From NCBI GenBank assembly GCA_963665785.1, contig OY762456.1:1984001-2048000 (forward strand): DNA of 64,000 nt. Direction: 5' to 3'. The position numbers and the translations under genes are program-made. This document shows, one piece after another, positions 18,118-26,314 of the stretch (positions within the stretch are counted from its first letter, which is position 1; the number at the start of each line of letters is the position of its first letter). The DNA comes from UBA7455 sp026713185. GTDB taxonomy: Bacteria > Pseudomonadota > Gammaproteobacteria > Pseudomonadales > Azotimanducaceae. A model generated the notes under the pieces. The model was given only the letters and a program-made list of their open reading frames with translations. It made no database searches and had not been told where the DNA came from.

Positions 18118-18782
18118 CTGATGCTTCGAATTGTAGGGGTTGTTAGGGCTTATGACTGGAGAATCCTAGGTTAGGTTTATGATCAAAATCCCCAGTATGC
18201 CATATTTTAGTGTGTTCTTCTTTTTCCCTGTGGCCGCACTCTTCAGGTGTTTAAAATCATCCTTAAATCCTCAAAGTACACAATATTCGCTGTTAAATAT
18301 TTTTTGACTTCTAAAATTCACGTTGGAGAGTCTACAAACCATAATATCCAGATGAGCTTTGTGGAGAATGGTACTTCAAAACGGCGGAGGGCAAGGTATT
18401 ATCGACGGCGCCGGTGTACAAGCCAGAGGGCTATGACGCATCACGTGATGAGTTTACGGGGGAGGTATTCAGGTGAAAGAACCTCGGGTGCTATATGCAG
18501 TTGGTTGAGCGCAGGTCTGATGGCTTGAACTGGTGATCTGGTCCGCTTTCAAATCCATGTCCAGATCTGATTGCGTATTTCACTGAAGTCTGCCACATAT
18601 TCCATTTGAAGCTTGCCACCCAAACCGGGGCAAAGCTGCCACCCAACGGAGCGTAGCGACGCGAGGTTTACATTGTTACTCAGGTTGGGGGGTGGTCGTC
18701 AACTTTGATTGTCTTTCTCTCATGGAATCTCCTCTTAAATTGATTTTGTATGCGCTGTGTACCAGTCTATCGAGGATGGCAT
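18118..18782. other. Non-coding stretch with gene remnant, upstream of CRISPR array
   Basis: No intact gene is visible in these 665 bases. The first 220 bases are AT-rich without structure that I can name. 18338-18508 is a decayed 3' end of an HNH endonuclease gene, listed separately. 18590-18645 contains two TGCCACCCAA boxes in direct repeat and a nearby TGCCACATATT box, which could be the worn end of an insertion sequence, but no transposase is attached. The rest up to the first degenerate CRISPR repeat at 18783 shows nothing I recognise. Confidence 0.4.
18338..18508 (+). pseudogene. 3' remnant of an HNH endonuclease gene
   Basis: This segment matches the 3' end of the intact HNH gene at 22289-23740 in two blocks. 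The first block (GGTACTTCAAAACGGC and following) pairs with about 23485-23573. The second (AGCCAGAGGGC...GACGCATCACGTGATG) pairs with about 23654-23740. An internal portion present in the intact gene is missing. The last codons read VKEPRVLYAVG-stop against VKEPRLVYAVS-stop in the intact gene. No upstream part of the gene survives. The remnant and the intact copy have the same orientation and bracket the CRISPR/cas3 region. Confidence 0.75.
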
Positions 18783-19253
18783 CGGTTCAACCCTGCATGA
18801 ACGGGGAACACCCACCGGCGGTATGACAAATACATATCCTGCCCGGTTCATCCCCGCCCGGTTCATCCCCGCGTGTGCGGGGAACACATGGGTCAACGGT
18901 GTCCGCCGTAACGTCAGAGCGGTTCATCCCCGCGTGTGCGGGGAACACCACAGGGTCGTTGTGGGGAGTCCCGACAAAAACGGTTCATCCCCGCGTGTGC
19001 GGGGAACACTTCCGCGAGCGAGTCCGTCCAGTCCAGTAAAGCGGTTCATCCCCGCGTGTGCGGGGAACACAAACCCGACAATGATGGTAATCGAGGGAAT
19101 AGCGGTTCATCCCCGCGTGTGCGGGGAACACGTTGCCGTATCGAACAGATGATAGTGGTGCCCCGGTTCATCCCCGCGTGTGCGGGGAACACTATGGCGA
19201 CAAAGAATCTGATAGCGGATTTAACGGTTCATCCTCGCGTGTGCGGGGAACAC
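18783..19253 (-). CRISPR. Type I-E-like CRISPR array, seven full repeats plus decayed end
   Basis: Seven 29-base repeats begin at 18859, 18920, 18981, 19042, 19103, 19164 and 19225, separated by six spacers of exactly 32 bases. On the plus strand each repeat starts CGGTTCATCCCCGCG and ends GGGGAACAC with an internal inverted repeat, the type I-E (E. coli-like) form; the transcribed sense is therefore the minus strand. The repeat at 19225 has one change (CCTCG for CCCCG). At the trailer end lie a truncated 15-base repeat (18844-18858) directly abutting a full one, a 32-base spacer, and a degenerate repeat (18783-18811). The leader would be expected to the right of 19253. That side is AT-rich, but no cas1/cas2 genes follow. 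ORFs read through the repeats are not genes. Confidence 0.97.
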
Positions 19254-19410
19254 TGCCTACGCTGATTGGTTGAACGATGATTATCAAATAATATAGACTT
19301 AATATATACTTTATTTTTTGTCAGATGATACAGGAATCATTAATGGATCATATTAGAAGTGCAAAAATTAACGGTGTACGACGCCCTAAAGCACACATAA
19401 ATGCGGTCGA

Positions 19411-19602
19411 ATGTGGGCCATATGTGATGAAATCACTACACGTAAAGGTAGACCGGCATTACGTTCAGAAATGTTGATTCAAGCCGGTGTTGAAAAGTTT
19501 CATTTGGGTACCGCCGCCACCCAATATCAATTGTGGACAAAATACAACAACATTACGACTGATGAATTAAAACGGATTCGATTTGGTAGGGATGAATTAT
19601 GA
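19411..19602 (+). CDS. Small basic protein, possibly frameshifted
   Basis: The 63-residue ORF (MWAICDEITTRKGRPALRSE, then a segment with AATQYQLW) has the look of a compact helical protein. The frame directly upstream (ATG at 19343, MDHIRSAKINGVRRPKAHIN) runs in another phase up to the start of this ORF and would join it naturally after a single-base change near 19408. The gene may therefore be frameshifted, or may use this internal start. No function is assigned. Its stop overlaps the start of the metallopeptidase gene. Confidence 0.4.
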   Translation: MWAICDEITTRKGRPALRSEMLIQAGVEKFHLGTAATQYQLWTKYNNITTDELKRIRFGRDEL

Positions 19603-20572
19603 GAAAATATATGTCATAGCTATATTGTTATTTAGTCAATATTTACATGCTGATGTTTCTGATTCAGGTACTTCAGGTGTATTGATATATCCAGATGAAT
19701 GGTGGTGTCATGGAGATTGTCCTACAGAAATGCAAATTCGAGGGTTTGACGTTTTCCTGGCTCCTGGGATGGAACGGGCATCATTCGAAACACTAAAACC
19801 CAATCGTGGGATTAGTGATGGTAGTCGTTCGATACCTGTAACCTCATATGAAAATTTAGGGACGCTTTTAGATTTGTTAAGTGCCCAACTGTTATATTTC
19901 GGAGAGTCTCATAAAGGAATTTGGGTTGGTGTTGCGGAAAGATTACGGATCGCTGGAGTATCAATTTATTTGGGATATATGGACAACGATGGCAATGACA
20001 GTGCTCAAGATGACCCATATTGGCCATGTCAAATTGGATTTGAGTGCTATAACCCGACTAACAAACAAATTGGAATGTATATAAATTCTTTACGGGGCTG
20101 GCCACATAACCGTCGTTCAACCCTGATACATGAATTGGCTCATGCATATCATGATATTGTAGTCCCGGATGGATTTAATAATCAGTGTGTTCTTGACCTT
20201 TATGCTGATTCCAAAGCAAAGGGTATATTAGACAAACTGGTTCCAAAATTAATGGAACTATATCATGTTACGCCAAATACAAAATGGGATGATTTAATAT
20301 CCGAATCATTACTGGAAAAAATAGAAAATCAGGAAGCAAATGGCGGTTTAATCAGTAAGCAACCAGCATATTCTAATACTAATCATGCAGAATTTTTTGC
20401 AGTGGCTTCAGAAGCATTGTTTGGGATATCAGGCACGTACCCTTTCAACATCAATGATCAGTGGCAGTGGGATAAAAACCAATGGTACATTCATAGATTT
20501 TGGCAGGCATTGGGTTCCAGTTTTGATGAATGGACACCAAAAGAGTGTGAGTTGTGGATAGCGGATAATTAA
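19592..20572 (+). CDS. Exported zinc metallopeptidase-like protein
   Basis: The 326-residue protein has a signal peptide (YEKIYVIAILLFSQYLHA) and a zinc-peptidase motif STLIHELAHAYHD (about residues 183-195). A candidate third ligand lies in NHAEFFAVASEALFG. The spacing resembles secreted gluzincin-type or lethal-factor-like peptidases, but I cannot name a family. Base composition is clearly more AT-rich than the surrounding genome, which suggests transfer. It lies between the CRISPR array and a lone CRISPR repeat, apparently as cargo of an insertion. ATG 19592 is chosen over TTG 19583. Confidence 0.7.
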   Translation: MNYEKIYVIAILLFSQYLHADVSDSGTSGVLIYPDEWWCHGDCPTEMQIRGFDVFLAPGMERASFETLKPNRGISDGSRSIPVTSYENLGTLLDLLSAQLLYFGESHKGIWVGVAERLRIAGVSIYLGYMDNDGNDSAQDDPYWPCQIGFECYNPTNKQIGMYINSLRGWPHNRRSTLIHELAHAYHDIVVPDGFNNQCVLDLYADSKAKGILDKLVPKLMELYHVTPNTKWDDLISESLLEKIENQEANGGLISKQPAYSNTNHAEFFAVASEALFGISGTYPFNINDQWQWDKNQWYIHRFWQALGSSFDEWTPKECELWIADN

Positions 20573-20598
20573 AATGGGAGTTATATAATATGATAGAA

Positions 20599-20627
20599 CG
20601 GTTCATCCCCGCGTGTGCGGGGAACAC
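20599..20627 (-). repeat. Isolated CRISPR repeat fused to cas3
   Basis: This 29-base copy is identical to the consensus repeat of the array ending at 19253. On the minus strand its first base directly follows the last cas3-like codons, so the cas3 reading frame runs into it. No second repeat lies within one spacer length on either side. Confidence 0.95.
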
Positions 20628-21850
20628 CGCCGTCTGTCATCAGCAATCCAGGCTGCACAAGCTGATGACGCTGTTACTTCAGAGTCTTTGTCCTGCCCTA
20701 CATTGATGGAATAGGAGTCTTCATTGCTGGCGCCACGTAACACTGCTGATTGAAAACCCCGGTGCAAGTCACGTGCACCATGTGCCATGGCAATGGAAGG
20801 TTTAGAGTTCTGAGTGAACAGTTTGAGATATGCTGCCTCGAGCCGGTTGAACATGGCGTTTGCCGTGGCCATGGTTGGAAGAGCGATGTAAAGACCATCA
20901 GCCCGGCCTGCCGCCATCAGCCGGTGTGCGAGCATCAATGCTGCTTCTGTCTTACCGCTGCCGGTCTCGTCCTCAATCATAAAGAGTGACGGTCCTTTGG
21001 GAATTTCGACCTTCTCAGTCCAGGTCTGCATAGGACTCGGGTTTACCATTGCGCCAATCAATGCATCGTAGGGAAGTCTATCTCTTTGTATGCAAGCAGG
21101 AAGTATACCTGCATCTTCTACAGCCTGAACTGCATTCTCCTGTGCATGATTCCAGTACGCTTCAAGATCCTCAAAATCATCTGCATTCTGATAGTGAAAC
21201 CAATTCTGATTGGAGCCGATCCAGTCTGTCAGTACGGCAAGACCAGCAAGGGCGAAGGAGGCCTGTGGTACATGGTCGAGTTCGATTTGCAGTGATTTCA
21301 TCGGCGGTAAAAGCAACTCGTGCACCTGCTTCATGAATTCCTGGGCTGCTTCTATACCCAATTTGCCAAAATCGATTTTTAGTGTAACGAGAGTCTCATC
21401 CATTAGCGGTGCCGGTGGCGCACCATGATGACCGGTCACTGCAGAGGTAAACATTCGCCAAATGTCAGAGTGAATATTGTTCGGGAGATTGAAGGAAGCT
21501 TTATCTGTGTCGAACAGACGCAGACCGCCCGCGCCGTGATCGTAAATATGCGCCAATCTTCTCGGGTCGTCTTTAAAACAGTCAGGGAAATATTTGGGAA
21601 CCTTTGCTTGGAATTTTTTGGCGAATTTACCCACATCGTGCAGGCAAAGGAGATAACGAAAGATGAGTCGTACTTCTTTTTCTGACAATTTCATCATGTG
21701 AGCCAAGTGTGTACGAAGTCCATGATGCCGATTTATTAAAACCTCTCCGACAGCGGCTACATCAAGACAATGAAACACCAGTGGATGCCATTCTGATCCC
21801 TTGTCCGGGTCACGAGGTTGAGCTTTCCCCCAAAAATCAAGTATGTTCAT
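20603..21850 (-). pseudogene. cas3: Truncated cas3 (type I-E, HD nuclease plus partial helicase)
   Basis: The reading frame starts normally (MNILDFWGKAQP) and shows the HD-nuclease motifs (VFHCLDVA, LCLHDVGKFAKKFQ, TGHHGAPP) and the helicase Walker A motif EDETGSGKTEAALMLAH near residue 300. It then stops after SACAAWIADDRRR, where an intact Cas3 would continue into the DEAH-box and the rest of the helicase (normally about 850-900 residues). The last seven residues come from a CRISPR repeat at 20599-20627, and the TGA lies in that repeat. Cse1, Cse2, Cas7, Cas5, Cas6e, Cas1 and Cas2 are all absent. The protein cannot be a working helicase. Confidence 0.93.
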
Positions 21851-22203
21851 ATTGGTTTAATCATATTTTTAGCATTGTGCTTGGTTGTCGTAGTCTGGAT
21901 CAGTGAGATAGTAGAAGCGATGTGCCGTCTCACATCTACATTTCAGAGACATGAGTTTATTTACCTGAATGGGTCGACCATACACTACACTAACTCCTGT
22001 TCACACTACTGCACACAGTAAAATCCAGACTTGCCCCGGAATTGTAATCAACGGTGTACTGGCATCATCATTTTAACCAGCAGTAAAAAAATATTAAATA
22101 TAATTGTTGTATATTAGTTATTTAAGAGTAATATACTATATATATTAACAGTTCATATGATTCATGTTGGACAGCTACCCAGGAATAGTTATCGACTTAT
22201 CTC
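21851..22203. other. AT-rich non-coding stretch upstream of cas3 remnant
   Basis: No gene is visible. The section 22085-22150 is very rich in A and T and could hold promoters for cas3 (leftward) or the HNH gene (rightward), but no convincing -35/-10 pair is assigned. It ends at the three 24-base repeats before the HNH gene. Confidence 0.4.
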
Positions 22204-22275
22204 CAGACAGTATGTTAACCAGATTCACAGGCAGTAAGTTAACCAGACACCCAGTCAATACGTTTTAACCATTCA
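22204..22275 (+). repeat. Three tandem 24-base repeats before HNH gene
   Basis: Three imperfect units start at 22204, 22228 and 22252. The first two share CAG(A/G)CAGTA(T/A)GTTAACCAGA; the third is more diverged (CAGTCAATACGTTTTAACCA). The array ends 14 bases before the start codon of the HNH gene, so it may bind a regulator of that gene or form part of a mobile-element end. Confidence 0.7.
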
Positions 22276-22288
22276 CCAGGAAGACCCT

Positions 22289-23740
22289 ATGCAAACTTCT
22301 CCAATACCCAACCCAGTCACCAACCGGTCCATCGATGACCTTGAAGACGAGATCATCTCCCTTGCGAAGCACATAAACCAGGATGAATACCGCTTTCTGG
22401 TCATGGTACGTGAGTTCGATATTCGCCAGGGATGGCGTGCTTATCACTTTAACAACTGCGCCGAATGGCTCAATATGAAGTGCGGTATCTCGCCCGGAAC
22501 GGCGCGCGAAAAAGTGCGTGTGGCGCTGGCGCTGCTGGACCTGCCGCAGTGCTCCGAGGGGTTTGCCAAAGGCGAACTGTCCTATTCCAAGGTCAGGGCC
22601 ATGACCCGGGCCGCCAACGTATTCAATGAGGAAACACTGGTTGACTATGCACTCAAGGCCACGGCGCATCAGGTAGAGGAGCATTGCCGGCGGTTACGGA
22701 ATGCGGACCGGCGGCAGTCAACGCCGGATGCTCGCCGAGCCTGGCAGGCACGGTCCCTGAAGCGTACCTGTCATCCCGATGGGACGATGAGTATCTATGT
22801 CGAGTTACCGCGGGAACAGGGAGACCTGGTGATGAAGGCTTTGGAGATGGCCATGGCGGCTGCGGCCGCAGAGCAAGTGGATACGGTGGGCGATTCAGTA
22901 ACTGCTGCGAGTGGTAAGGCTGGTGATACGGTAGGTAAGGCGCATACAGCAGGTCTGGCGGCTGCTCAGGGGAACCAGAATGGAAAGATGGAAACAGCAG
23001 ATCAGGCAGGCAAGGCGCATGCCGAAAACGAACTAAGCAACGCTTTCTTTGCGCGGCAGGCGGATGCACTGGTTGCTGTGGCCAAAGGATATCTGTCGGG
23101 CAATAGCGGAAAAAAACGAGCGAAATCGAACAACTACCAGGTAATAGTTCATGTGGATGCCGCTGCACTACAAGATAAAGGCGGCAAGAGCGACTTGCCG
23201 GTAGAGTCAGTGCGACGCATTACCTGTGATTCCGACCTGGTGAAAGTGACCAAGGATGCGAAGGGCAATCTGCTGAATCTGGGAAGAAAGCATCGCGTGG
23301 TATCACCACAACTCAAAAGGGCGTTGCTGGCGCGGGACAAGTGCTGTACCTACCCGTCCTGTAGTCATGAGCAGTTTCTGGAAGCGCATCACGTGATGCA
23401 TTGGGCCGATGGTGGAGAGACCAGCCTGGACAATGCGATTTTGATTTGCAGCCATCACCACAGGCTGTTACATGAGGGTGGATTCACCATTCAAAAGAAC
23501 TTTGAGGGGAAATGGTACTTCAAAACGGCAGAAGGCAAGGTGCTACCGGAGGCCCCGGTGTATAAGCCGGTGGAATACGACTCAACACGTGATGAGATTC
23601 TGGAAGATCCCAAGGTGAAAAAACCACGCACGCTGCCAACGACACCGGTGGCCAAGCCAGAGGGCGACGACGCATCACGTGATGCATTTAAGGGGGATGA
23701 CCAAGTGAAAGAACCACGGCTGGTTTATGCTGTATCATGA
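22289..23740 (+). CDS. HNH endonuclease with DUF222 (13E12 repeat family)
   Basis: The 483-residue protein has an N-terminal DUF222-type helical domain (about 1-150; CAEWLNMKCGISPGTAREKV). A low-complexity Ala/Gly/Thr linker follows (about 185-250), then a C-terminal HNH nuclease (CTYPSCSHEQFLEAHHVMHW, about residue 352 on, with LDNAILICSHHHRLLHEGG). Members of this family are often found in many copies per genome and behave like mobile or selfish genes. An AGGAAGA ribosome-binding site precedes the ATG. The C-terminal tail contains an internal sequence duplication (the TP/KVKKPRTLP and VKEPRLV segments). A decayed 3' copy lies at 18338-18508. Confidence 0.9.
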   Translation: MQTSPIPNPVTNRSIDDLEDEIISLAKHINQDEYRFLVMVREFDIRQGWRAYHFNNCAEWLNMKCGISPGTAREKVRVALALLDLPQCSEGFAKGELSYSKVRAMTRAANVFNEETLVDYALKATAHQVEEHCRRLRNADRRQSTPDARRAWQARSLKRTCHPDGTMSIYVELPREQGDLVMKALEMAMAAAAAEQVDTVGDSVTAASGKAGDTVGKAHTAGLAAAQGNQNGKMETADQAGKAHAENELSNAFFARQADALVAVAKGYLSGNSGKKRAKSNNYQVIVHVDAAALQDKGGKSDLPVESVRRITCDSDLVKVTKDAKGNLLNLGRKHRVVSPQLKRALLARDKCCTYPSCSHEQFLEAHHVMHWADGGETSLDNAILICSHHHRLLHEGGFTIQKNFEGKWYFKTAEGKVLPEAPVYKPVEYDSTRDEILEDPKVKKPRTLPTTPVAKPEGDDASRDAFKGDDQVKEPRLVYAVS

Positions 23741-23793
23741 ATGGAATCTGCTAAACTGAATCTGGAACATATACATTATAGAAGCTTGAAGAT

Positions 23794-24738
23794 ATGAAAG
23801 CCGAATCACTTCAAATATGTGGCGTTGAATTCAACATAGAGTCTTCATCCACGAAAGAATATCCGGCCAAACCCCGGAACGACTATATTCGAGTTGATCA
23901 GACTGAAATTTCAGCTATTACCAGGATTGACAATTCTCTACTAATTCGCGGGGATGCCAGGGATGCGCTGAGCCTGTTGCCTGACGAGTCCGTGCAGACA
24001 GTCGTGACATCTCCACCCTATTGGTCTCTCAGGGATTACGATGTGGCAGATCAAATCGGTTGTGATGACTTTCTCCCGGATTATCTGAATAGCATTGTTC
24101 AGACTTTTGAGGAATTAAAGCGTGTAATTCGAAATGACGGTACAGTCTGGCTCAATGTGGGTGACAGCTACACGTCGGGAAATCGCAGATACCGTGCTCC
24201 AGACAGAAAAAACCGCGCCCGTGCGATGCGTGTCAGACCATCAACACCGGAAGGATTGAAACCGAAGGACCTGATCGGGGTTCCCTGGAAGCTTGCATTT
24301 GCTTTACAGGACGCCGGATGGTGGCTCCGCTCGGAAGTCATATGGTCAAAGCCGAATGCACACCCTGAATCTGTACGTGACCGCCCAACCAAGTCTCATG
24401 AAACTTTGTTCCTGTTATCCAAAAATCAGAATTATTACTATGATAAAGATGTAATTCGTGGTCCAAATGACCGTCAATTACGCACTGTATGGGAAATTCC
24501 TACTGAACCAAGGAAGAACCTCAACGGACAGGATGACGACCATCCAGCCGTTATGCCTTACCTCCTCGCCCAAAGATGTGTAGCAATTACCAGCCGAAGC
24601 GATAGCGTTGTTCTTGACCCCTATGCTGGATCGGGTACCACCTTGCTGGTGGCACAGAACCTTGGTCGAAAATGGGTAGGAATCGAACTCAAATCCAAAT
24701 ATGTAGACCTGATAGAACATAGAATAATTCAGTCATGA
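23794..24738 (+). CDS. Type II DNA methyltransferase, beta class
   Basis: The 314-residue protein has the catalytic motif TSPPYW at about 72-77 and the S-adenosylmethionine-binding motif DPYAGSGTT at about 275-283, followed by KWVGIEL. Having the catalytic motif before the SAM motif marks the beta class, and TSPPYW is typical of N4-cytosine or N6-adenine enzymes, more often cytosine. The middle (about 120-160) is rich in Arg and probably contacts DNA. It overlaps the next gene by four bases (ATGA), and the two form a restriction-modification pair. Confidence 0.93.
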   Translation: MKAESLQICGVEFNIESSSTKEYPAKPRNDYIRVDQTEISAITRIDNSLLIRGDARDALSLLPDESVQTVVTSPPYWSLRDYDVADQIGCDDFLPDYLNSIVQTFEELKRVIRNDGTVWLNVGDSYTSGNRRYRAPDRKNRARAMRVRPSTPEGLKPKDLIGVPWKLAFALQDAGWWLRSEVIWSKPNAHPESVRDRPTKSHETLFLLSKNQNYYYDKDVIRGPNDRQLRTVWEIPTEPRKNLNGQDDDHPAVMPYLLAQRCVAITSRSDSVVLDPYAGSGTTLLVAQNLGRKWVGIELKSKYVDLIEHRIIQS

Positions 24739-25487
24739 CAATCGAGGAATTAAAGGCACAACTGGATAAACTATCGCCAGTGAAGCTTCAGTTTGTCTCG
24801 AAAGTGATAGACTCAATGTCAAACGTCCCGCAACCAACCATTCGAAAACATGGAACGTGGCTTACCGGGTCGCCAGATTGGATCGAATACTTCGGCCTTG
24901 CGCTCTCCGTCCATCATGCAACCACTTCGGCGCCATTGGGACTGACAGCATTTGAGACGGTTTTCCGTAATGCCTGTGAGCAAATGGATTGGCAACTCGA
25001 CCCTCCTGGGTCTCCTACCCGCCGCTTCGTTGATTTGATTGTTGATACAGGATCTGAATCACCACTGCGACTTTCTCTAAAATCGACAGCAGCGAAGAAC
25101 CTGTCCAGGACGAAGCTGATCATATCCAAATTGACAGAGGCTTCATGGATACAGGATGCCCGTACCGCGTCATTCAGACGTCAGAAAACCCTGGAACTAT
25201 TTCAGGAATATAAACAAGAAGTAGATTCGATTATAATGCTACGAGCGTTTCGTGGTACTGATGGATTACCAAACTGTTATCAACTGGTCGAGATACCTGT
25301 CAATTTGTTTGACTCGGTTCAGAAGTCACCACTGAAAGTATTCGAAAGAGACGCCCCACTCATAGATTGTTTTAAGAACAACCAGCTTGTCGCCAGGGTG
25401 GCTATCGACAGATCCGATGCGAAGATTACTATCAGGAGCATTGATATCACGGCCTGTGTCATTCATGCAGAATGGAGACGAAATTAA
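24735..25487 (+). CDS. Probable type II restriction endonuclease
   Basis: The 250-residue protein is translationally coupled to the methyltransferase, which is the main evidence. It contains RFVDLIVDTGSESPLRLSLKS (about 97-117), compatible with a PD-(D/E)XK nuclease core in which Asp100 or Asp104 and Lys116 are catalytic and Ser replaces the usual acidic residue (SLK). The surrounding STAAKNLSRTKLIISKL is highly polar and basic. I cannot name the recognition site or a specific family. If the methyltransferase is N4-cytosine specific, a GC-rich recognition site is likely, but this is only inference. Confidence 0.7.
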   Translation: MTIEELKAQLDKLSPVKLQFVSKVIDSMSNVPQPTIRKHGTWLTGSPDWIEYFGLALSVHHATTSAPLGLTAFETVFRNACEQMDWQLDPPGSPTRRFVDLIVDTGSESPLRLSLKSTAAKNLSRTKLIISKLTEASWIQDARTASFRRQKTLELFQEYKQEVDSIIMLRAFRGTDGLPNCYQLVEIPVNLFDSVQKSPLKVFERDAPLIDCFKNNQLVARVAIDRSDAKITIRSIDITACVIHAEWRRN

Positions 25488-25534
25488 GGATTACTGAGTT
25501 GCCTGTTTACGAAAATAGATACGAATTCACAACT

Positions 25535-26125
25535 ATGCGGAACTCAGTTTTCCTTTTCTTCTGTAGTGTTTTCCTTTACATGGTCGCATGCCCCGCCATG
25601 GCCGAAGATGAGGCAGTCATAACCCCGGATGAACTGGAAAATTACCAGTTTCAGCAGGAACCGGTGGAAGATAACTTTGTTGTCAGTGAACTGGGCATTG
25701 GACAACGGTTTATCCTCGACACCTGGCGTAAAGAGGCGCTGAACCTGATTGCCCGTTACATTGGAATACGCTCATTACAGGGTAATAGCGCAGACCTGGC
25801 GGTGATCCAGCAGATTATTGATCGCGATATTCTTGGCGAAGACCAGATCAGGGAGTGGCAATACCTTGGAGTGGTTTTTGGGGATATACTGGTTGCTGAA
25901 TTCGATTTGAACTGGGTAAGTTATGAGGATGATCTGGGGGTAAGCAAAGCATTGCAGTGGCGAGACACCGACAATTTTGTTTTTCCGGTCACGCTCTTCT
26001 CCAAACGGATACGGTTCAATGAAAAGCCCGATGCCCGGGAAATCTACGAAAAGCTGGTCACTGAAATCAATCAGTTCAAGCTGTTACCATCACCGCTGGT
26101 TGCCCCGGCTGGGCGCAGTCGTTAG
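25535..26125 (+). CDS. Exported DUF3806-like protein
   Basis: The ATG at 25535 gives a good signal peptide (MRNSVFLFFCSVFLYMVACP, cleaved near AMAEDE). An upstream ATG at 25472 overlaps the nuclease gene and would bury the signal. The mature part contains WQYLGVVFGDILVAEFDLNW and ALQWRDTDNFVFPVTLFSKR, which I associate with the DUF3806 family, of unknown function. It is followed after 32 bases by a tiny membrane-protein ORF. Confidence 0.65.
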   Translation: MRNSVFLFFCSVFLYMVACPAMAEDEAVITPDELENYQFQQEPVEDNFVVSELGIGQRFILDTWRKEALNLIARYIGIRSLQGNSADLAVIQQIIDRDILGEDQIREWQYLGVVFGDILVAEFDLNWVSYEDDLGVSKALQWRDTDNFVFPVTLFSKRIRFNEKPDAREIYEKLVTEINQFKLLPSPLVAPAGRSR

Positions 26126-26157
26126 AATCATGGTCTGATTTATTCCCCGGAATTTTT

Positions 26158-26298
26158 ATGATCAAACAATGGGTGCTGCGTATTCTTAATTCTCCTGGGG
26201 GTCTGCTTGACCAACACTGGTCCATGTGGGTGTTTATCGGCTGGGGCTGGATCTCCATGCTGGTTCTTGTGATGAGCTTTATAACCACCGTGGTGTGA
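26158..26298 (+). CDS. Very small single-helix membrane protein
   Basis: This ATG-to-TGA frame encodes 46 residues: a basic N-terminus (MIKQWVLRILNSPGG) and one strong hydrophobic segment with several Trp residues (SMWVFIGWGWISMLVLVMSF). It follows the DUF3806-like gene by 32 bases on the same strand, and its stop lies 17 bases before the convergent leuB stop. No family is recognised and no strong ribosome-binding site is seen, so it is a candidate, not a certainty. Confidence 0.45.
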   Translation: MIKQWVLRILNSPGGLLDQHWSMWVFIGWGWISMLVLVMSFITTVV

Positions 26299-26314
26299 CC
26301 GGTTCCGCAGGCGG

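Larger units (their letters stand above)
19282..20595. mobile_element. Possible small element inserted into a CRISPR spacer
   Basis: The bases at 19282-19296 and 20581-20595 form an imperfect inverted repeat (12 of 15 pairs). Outside it, 28 bases separate the left end from the repeat ending at 19253, and 3 bases separate the right end from the lone repeat at 20599. The sum of 31 is one short of the 32-base spacer length of this array. The interior is AT-rich and holds a small ORF and a metallopeptidase gene but no transposase. Because the ends are AT-rich, the inverted repeat could be chance. Confidence 0.35.

Noticed and set aside
18757..19265. ORFs translating through the CRISPR array (repeated PACAGN or HPRVCGEH units)
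   Set aside because: Each unit is simply the translated 29-base CRISPR repeat; such ORFs are a known annotation artefact.
18783..21850. Functional CRISPR-Cas system
   Set aside because: cas3 lacks most of its helicase and all Cascade and adaptation genes are missing from the window.
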